Part shown: in pieces, positions 59,474-64,000 of the stretch
How the letters are laid out: each line of letters begins with the position of its first letter
Position numbering within the stretch: position 1 is the first letter of the stretch
Virus record (IMG/VR): IMGVR_UViG_3300044971_003665
Coordinates: 62,001 to 126,000 of that record
DNA length: 64,000 nucleotides
Source: a virus
Strand: one strand, 5' to 3'
Translations under genes and position numbers: made by a program
Notes under the pieces: model-generated
The model's database searches: none
Seen by the model: the letters and a program-made list of their open reading frames with translations, nothing else
Told to the model about the DNA's origin: nothing

Positions 59474-60190
59474 ATGTCAGCGGGACCGGCCGGTGGTGTC
59501 ATCGGCAGGGCGGAGAACCGTCTGCTGCCAGCGGAGTCGACTCCGCTGCTGATGCAATACCTGTCCTCGTATGCCGACGGCTTCCCGAACCGCTGCGCTG
59601 CGGTTGCGAAGCTGCTGAACTGCTCGCAGATTACTGCCAAGCGGCTGCTTTCCAAAAGCAAGCCGTATCGCGGACGGATGCGAACCGGGCGGGCTGCGCG
59701 CATCTGCGACGTCGTCGGCCAGCCGCTGAGCAGCGTGGCACCCGCGCGGGTGACGCGCACCTGCGTGGAGGCCATGGTGGGATGGGCGTCGGCGGCAACT
59801 TTCTCGGAAGCGATGCAGCTGGCCACCGATTGCGCGCTGTCGATCTGCGTTCTCGCGTTCAACGCGTTCGGGCTACGCGGCTGGTTCACGCTGCGCTACG
59901 ACGCCGGCTGGCCGACGAGCGTGGACGTCTCCCTGACGCAGCACCCGGAGCTGATACCGCTGGCTGACAAATTCGCACCGCACCGAATCGTCGCGACGAT
60001 GGAACGGGGCGCAGATGGACAGCGCCGTATGTTCGTCAGCCGGCACCACAAAATAGACGGCAGAATCGACAAGCAACCCATGACCTACGACCTAGTCGAA
60101 CGTCACATTACCAGAATCAATGCACTCACAACCCACCATGCCGCCGGACTCGAGCGCGAAGTCCGGATCCAGACCCCCGAACCCAGGTGA
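59474..60190 (+). CDS. Hypothetical protein with possible helix-turn-helix
   Basis: 238 residues. Residues 28-65 (FPNRCAAVAKLLNCSQITAK, then RLLSKSKPYRGR) fit a helix-turn-helix with basic recognition helix. The remainder is alpha/beta (LATDCALSICVLAFNAFG). 71-bp overlap with the following frame. May be a DNA-binding regulator or a packaging-related protein given the portal gene nearby. Confidence 0.5.
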   Translation: MSAGPAGGVIGRAENRLLPAESTPLLMQYLSSYADGFPNRCAAVAKLLNCSQITAKRLLSKSKPYRGRMRTGRAARICDVVGQPLSSVAPARVTRTCVEAMVGWASAATFSEAMQLATDCALSICVLAFNAFGLRGWFTLRYDAGWPTSVDVSLTQHPELIPLADKFAPHRIVATMERGADGQRRMFVSRHHKIDGRIDKQPMTYDLVERHITRINALTTHHAAGLEREVRIQTPEPR

Positions 60191-60926
60191 CGCCACCGAC
60201 GCGCTGGTGGCGAGAATGCGCAGCGGAGACCTGAGCGAGGTCATCGAAGCGGACGAAATCGAGCAGGCCACAATTCGCATTCCTGCGGTCCCGACGCCGG
60301 AGTATGACATTCCGGACTCGCCCATTGTCACGGTTCGCGAAGCGGGAATACGCATACCACCGGTGCTTGTGCAACTGCTCGGCACCGAGGCAGAGAGCGA
60401 GTTGCTGGCCGTGGCCAAGTGCCTGAGCGATCGCACCAGGAAGAAACTCACGCTGGTGTTCCACACGCCGATTGGCGACGTCAAATCACCAGTCGCGTGG
60501 AGCAGCGCCGAGCCGATGCATCTGCATCGCGTCAAGCACCTGCTGCTGATCATGGTGAGATCTTCGGAGTCGATGTTCGCGCCGCACCCGGGATCTGAAC
60601 TGGAGATCAGCTTTCTGGAGCACCGCGATTCCCCGCGCGTGCGCGTGCTGTGCCTGGCGCCGCCGATGCAGCTTTATCCGGGGGTTGGGATTGACTTGCT
60701 CTGCTTTTTGCCTCAGTCTGCCAGCGTGGAAAAACAAGGCGTATTACATGACGGAGTTCCTTCGGTCGTTTCCGGACGACCGAGCGATCGCGTTGACGAC
60801 GAAACCGGCGAGCCCATTGCGGAGGGCGAGAAGAGCGCCAGCGCGCGGTTCCCGGAGGTCGGCAAATCCGTCGCTAATGTCGCCGGGGCAGCCAGGCTGG
60901 ACTTCGATCGTCCGCGCGCAAACTGA
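60120..60926 (+). CDS. Hypothetical protein upstream of portal
   Basis: 268 residues from ATG 60120 (ATG 60138 would reduce the overlap with the previous gene). Acidic N-terminal region with repeated-looking PAVPTPEYDIPDSP, a central beta-rich domain (KKLTLVFHTPIGDVKSP), and a hydrophilic C-terminus. Adjacent to the portal gene; no terminase small-subunit motif is recognisable. Function unknown. Confidence 0.55.
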   Translation: MHSQPTMPPDSSAKSGSRPPNPGDATDALVARMRSGDLSEVIEADEIEQATIRIPAVPTPEYDIPDSPIVTVREAGIRIPPVLVQLLGTEAESELLAVAKCLSDRTRKKLTLVFHTPIGDVKSPVAWSSAEPMHLHRVKHLLLIMVRSSESMFAPHPGSELEISFLEHRDSPRVRVLCLAPPMQLYPGVGIDLLCFLPQSASVEKQGVLHDGVPSVVSGRPSDRVDDETGEPIAEGEKSASARFPEVGKSVANVAGAARLDFDRPRAN

Positions 60927-60939
60927 CACGCTTTAACCG

Positions 60940-62811
60940 ATGGCCGTCATCTCCAACTCCTTTCTGAACGGTTCCAAAAAGTTTGGAGATCCATTCCTGC
61001 TTCCGTCGACAGATTCATTCCCGAGCGACATCAAGTCCACGTTCGACTTGTGTCTCTATCTCTACCGGACCAACCGTCTGTACGGAGCAGTATGCAACCG
61101 GGTAATTTCCTATTTCATCACCGGGATCGAATTCGTCGACGCGGGCGACAAGGACGAACAGAAGAAGCTGGAGCGGCTGCTGACGGAAACGCTGCGCATC
61201 TTCTCGAAGATGCAGAAGGCCGGCACAGAGTGGGCCATCTACGGCCAGGCGTTCGTCCGCTGCGTCGAGCCGTTCGATCGCTGGCTCGTCGACAACCGCG
61301 ACGGACTCCAGCGCGCCATTTCGTTGGACATATTTCCGGAACATTTGGTGAAGTATCACTGGTCCGATATGGTTTACGAGGTGCCGGACATGGCAGCGGC
61401 GGCGAAGCTGCCGAAACAAAAGCGCAAGATGGCCGATCTGCCGACTGTGAGGTTGGAATTCCGCGACAAGCCGTCTGCTGCGCCTGACCGCTTCTCCATC
61501 ATCTTCCTGGACCCGCGCTACGTGGATCTGGACTCGCCGCACCACGCGGACACGACGGAATACATCTACCGGATTCCTCCGGACATGGAGGCCAGGGTCA
61601 AGCACAACAAGCTGCACGAGATCAACAACACGCCGCGCGGTCTGCTGGAGGCGATCTCGAAGAACAAGGACTATCGATTCCGCAAGGGCGAGGTGCATCA
61701 TTTTCGATCGCCGACGCCGTGCGGAGTCTCCGATTCCGGATGGGCAGTGCCGGAAGTGCTGATGCACTACGATGCGCTCTACCAACTGGCGATTTACCGG
61801 AAGGCGGACTTCGCCGTCGCGCAGGAATTCCTGCATCCGACGAGAGTGCTGAGTCCGAACTTCGGTGGAAACATCGGCGACGCCGTGCTCACCACACTGA
61901 TGTCGCGCTGGCGCTCGGAGATGCAGAACATGATCGCCGCGCGCCGGAGGGACGCCACATCGATCCACGCGGTGCCGTTCCCGATCGAGATGCAGACCTT
62001 CGACGGCGGAGGCAAGGCCATGGTGCTGTATGACGTCGTGGAGGCATACACCAACCAGCTGTTCGACGGGCTTGGATTCCCGCGTGAATTATTCCGTGGC
62101 ACGCTGAATCCGGAGCAGCTGCCGAATGCCATTCGCATGTTCGAGCGGCAGTATGAGTGGCTCTACGCAGAACTCGACGGGCTGCTCAAATTTATCGCGC
62201 GCACGGTGCAGCGAGCCTTCGAATCGAAGGAGATGGAGGTGCGACTCAAGCGTCCGGTCGTGGCATACAACGCCGAGTGGATGCAGCTGCGCATGCAGCT
62301 CGCCGCAAACCGCGAGATCCCCCGAAAGGATGTCTACCCGGACATCGGAGTCACCGACCCGGAGGCCGCGAACATTCGGGCCATCGAGGAGGATCAGGAG
62401 ATTCAGCGCGGAGCCGAAGAGCTTGCGAAGAATTACGAGAAGGAACGCACGCAGGGTTCCATGGCCGATCTCGCAATGGCAGCGGCCGAGCAGTCCATGC
62501 AGCAGACCGCTCAGGGCGGGGCTGGTGCGGCGGCCGGCGCAGGCGGCGCCCCCGCTTCTCCGTTGGATTACGCCGTCGATACAAATGCTGACCCGACCAT
62601 GGTGCAGCAGCGCGCCCAGGAGATCGCCCAGCAGTGGATCCAGATGCACACGCAGCAGCCGAATTCGCACCGCAAGGAGATGCAGCGGGCCGAGGCAATC
62701 AATCCGACGCTTTACGCCGCGGCGAAAGACGCCATGGAAAAGATGCGCGCGCAGGCTGGTTCGCAAGGTCGCGCCCAAGTCGGGCAAATGCTTGCCGGAC
62801 AGCAGCAATAA
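60940..62811 (+). CDS. Portal protein
   Basis: 623 residues. The order of features is that of a large-phage portal: LYGAVCNRVISYFITGIEF (residues 47-65), GTEWAIYGQAFVRCVEPF, a wing region with DIFPEHLVKYHWSDMVYEVP, a stem/crown segment FDGLGFPRELFRGTLNPEQ and the long helix IRMFERQYEWLYAELDGLL. The C-terminus is Ala/Gln-rich (crown barrel). Twelve copies form the DNA entry channel at the capsid vertex and dock the terminase. It lies far from the split terminase gene (14-17.8 kb), which is unusual. No intein is present. Confidence 0.78.
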   Translation: MAVISNSFLNGSKKFGDPFLLPSTDSFPSDIKSTFDLCLYLYRTNRLYGAVCNRVISYFITGIEFVDAGDKDEQKKLERLLTETLRIFSKMQKAGTEWAIYGQAFVRCVEPFDRWLVDNRDGLQRAISLDIFPEHLVKYHWSDMVYEVPDMAAAAKLPKQKRKMADLPTVRLEFRDKPSAAPDRFSIIFLDPRYVDLDSPHHADTTEYIYRIPPDMEARVKHNKLHEINNTPRGLLEAISKNKDYRFRKGEVHHFRSPTPCGVSDSGWAVPEVLMHYDALYQLAIYRKADFAVAQEFLHPTRVLSPNFGGNIGDAVLTTLMSRWRSEMQNMIAARRRDATSIHAVPFPIEMQTFDGGGKAMVLYDVVEAYTNQLFDGLGFPRELFRGTLNPEQLPNAIRMFERQYEWLYAELDGLLKFIARTVQRAFESKEMEVRLKRPVVAYNAEWMQLRMQLAANREIPRKDVYPDIGVTDPEAANIRAIEEDQEIQRGAEELAKNYEKERTQGSMADLAMAAAEQSMQQTAQGGAGAAAGAGGAPASPLDYAVDTNADPTMVQQRAQEIAQQWIQMHTQQPNSHRKEMQRAEAINPTLYAAAKDAMEKMRAQAGSQGRAQVGQMLAGQQQ

Positions 62812-62829
62812 TCGTATAGTCTCGATGCG

Positions 62830-63069
62830 ATGTCTCACCAGAAATCCCAATACCCACGAAAACTCCGCGAGGCGGCGGTGCAGGAAGTTGCCGCAGCCGC
62901 GTCCAAGAAGTTGACGGAAGGCGAACTGAGTTTCGACCACGATCACGCGGCGACTCCGCGTGGAAGTGCGACAGACGCAGCGGACCGGTTTGACTCGGAG
63001 AACTGGGTGGCAAAGTATCCAGGACAGAACTCCCCGCACGTCGGGAACGGAAGTGGAGGACGGCGATGA
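62830..63069 (+). CDS. Small hypothetical protein after portal
   Basis: 79 residues from ATG 62830. Charged, with a helix KLREAAVQEVAAAASKKLTE followed by a disordered Gly/His-rich end. Its position behind the portal would suit a head-associated or scaffold-like protein. ATGA-coupled to the next gene. Confidence 0.55.
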   Translation: MSHQKSQYPRKLREAAVQEVAAAASKKLTEGELSFDHDHAATPRGSATDAADRFDSENWVAKYPGQNSPHVGNGSGGRR

Positions 63070-63929
63070 GCGAGGAGATCGTGCATCCGCTCATACCGCA
63101 CGGCGCGGTTCCGAAGTCCATTCCGCACCACCTGCAGGGCGAGGTGTGGGATTTTCGGAACGAACCTGACGGTAAAATTTCGTTCCAACATCCGAAGGCT
63201 TCCATTGGGCTCTCGCCAGACGACTCCCGGGTGTATATGACTCCCGACGAGTACAAGCTGAGTTTCGATCCGGCCTACCGGATGATGCATCTGCAAGAAG
63301 CGGCCAACAACGGGTATGCGCCGCTGCAGCGCATTCCGAAAACCCCCGCGCGGCAGTGGAACGATTCGATTGCCAGCGGCATCGGCAAGGCGCTTGACTG
63401 GGGGAGTTCGTCGCAGGGCAAGGCCGTCGGAACGGCCGGGCTGCTGTCGGCGCTGGCCGGCGGAGTGGGTGGCTATCTGTGGGGACCCAGCAAGCGGGAG
63501 GGTGGGAGTCCGATCAAGCGCGCGCTCATGGCTGCGCTGCTTGCCGGCGGCGTTGGCGCGGCCGGCACTGCATGGGCGCAGAGCAAGCACAACCGCCGCG
63601 AGGCGTGGCTCTCAAAGCAGGCAGCGACGGACTGGTTGCCTCTCGTCATTCAACTGTTGAACAGCGATCCGTCGATCAACTCCGGACAGCGCGCGCTGAT
63701 CCTGCGCGCTCTTGCGAGTGCCAGATCTTCCGATCAGGAGGACCTCTATCGCCTACTCCGCACTGCGACTGGTGCCGGCATTGGCGCGCTGGCCGTGCGT
63801 TTTCTGGGCTCCAAAGGCTTGCTACCAATGATTGCGGGTGGTATGCTGGGCGGCGCGATGGGGTATGGCTACGACGCCGGTCCGAGCCGCAACATTCTGG
63901 GACAAGTTTCAATCACCGACTATCTGTAA
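63066..63929 (+). CDS. Virion-associated protein with Gly-zipper segments
   Basis: 287 residues. Polar N-terminal 100 residues, then two hydrophobic Gly/Ala-rich segments (GTAGLLSALAGGVGGYLWG and LMAALLAGGVGAAGTAWA) and a third near the C-terminus (GLLPMIAGGMLGGAMGYG). Such Gly-zippers are found in phage proteins that insert into the host membrane during DNA ejection or in head-internal proteins. Function not proven. Confidence 0.55.
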   Translation: MSEEIVHPLIPHGAVPKSIPHHLQGEVWDFRNEPDGKISFQHPKASIGLSPDDSRVYMTPDEYKLSFDPAYRMMHLQEAANNGYAPLQRIPKTPARQWNDSIASGIGKALDWGSSSQGKAVGTAGLLSALAGGVGGYLWGPSKREGGSPIKRALMAALLAGGVGAAGTAWAQSKHNRREAWLSKQAATDWLPLVIQLLNSDPSINSGQRALILRALASARSSDQEDLYRLLRTATGAGIGALAVRFLGSKGLLPMIAGGMLGGAMGYGYDAGPSRNILGQVSITDYL

Positions 63930-63934
63930 CATTT

Positions 63935-64000
63935 ATGAATGCAACCGCTGTAGGATTCGCGTTTGGACAAGGACTGGCCGCTTCCGCGTTCGGAATCGGA
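63935..64000 (+). CDS. Start of next gene, cut by window end
   Basis: ATG 63935 five bases after the previous stop; the visible 22 codons (NATAVGFAFGQGLAASAFG...) are hydrophobic and Gly/Ala-rich, like the preceding protein. Nothing more can be said. Confidence 0.5.
   Translation, partial: MNATAVGFAFGQGLAASAFGIG

Noticed and set aside
1-64000. tRNA genes, CRISPR arrays, integrase or attachment sites
   Set aside because: None recognised: no cloverleaf with CCA-type end, no regularly spaced repeat-spacer array, no integrase motif.

Overview
The window is part of the GC-rich genome of a large tailed double-stranded DNA phage with a contractile-tail type baseplate (baseplate J-like protein, gp25-like partner). 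No integrase or lysogeny control gene was seen. The host is not certain: an LpxA-like acyltransferase and a glycosyltransferase at the left edge suggest a Gram-negative host, but they could be recent acquisitions because they are visibly less GC-rich than the rest. Most genes are packed head to tail with ATGA-type overlaps, and TGA serves as an ordinary stop.

Layout. 1-1.6 kb: sugar/lipid modification genes. 1.7-8.4 kb: small membrane protein, two Cys-motif paralogues, a full sigma-70-like factor and baseplate/tail genes. 8.4-10.9 kb: a lone leftward primase-like gene. 11-14.3 kb: hypothetical genes and two structured, apparently non-coding transcripts. 14.3-17.8 kb: the large terminase gene, broken into two leftward ORFs by an atypically split intein, with an opposite-strand gene and a small leftward gene between the halves. 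17.8-33 kb: rightward replication/recombination genes (RNase H-like, SbcD/SbcC pair, HNH nuclease, SF2 helicase, RecU-like nuclease, DnaB-like helicase with an intein). 33-34.2 kb: leftward repeat-containing structural gene. 34.7-35.2 kb: a 260-bp AT-richer inverted-repeat region, the best origin candidate. 35.2-47.2 kb: toprim primase, GP88-family protein, MazG-like pyrophosphohydrolase, Pif1-like helicase, family A DNA polymerase with a UDG-like N-terminus, HNH nuclease. 47.2-55.4 kb: Zn-ribbon protein, two proteins of unknown role, RecA/UvsX-like recombinase with an altered P-loop, RecQ-like helicase with an intein. 55.4-59.3 kb: two pieces of an RNA polymerase beta-like subunit. 59.3-64 kb: portal and virion genes.

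Three points stand out. (1) Three inteins interrupt three ATPases, each exactly at a catalytic motif (TerL P-loop, DnaB P-loop, RecQ DECH box); the TerL one is split across a fractured gene. (2) The phage appears to carry its own transcription equipment: a sigma factor, RNA polymerase beta-like fragments, a promoter family of the form GCAA-17/18 bp-CATAAT/TAAAAG that in two cases places transcription start on the start codon (leaderless mRNA), and six terminators sharing a TTTACCT tail. (3) There are non-coding elements with strong structure: a ~280-nt multi-hairpin RNA, a ~100-nt RNA, the 260-bp inverted repeat, and a phased four-copy operator-like repeat. All functional calls are by reading motifs; no database search was possible.
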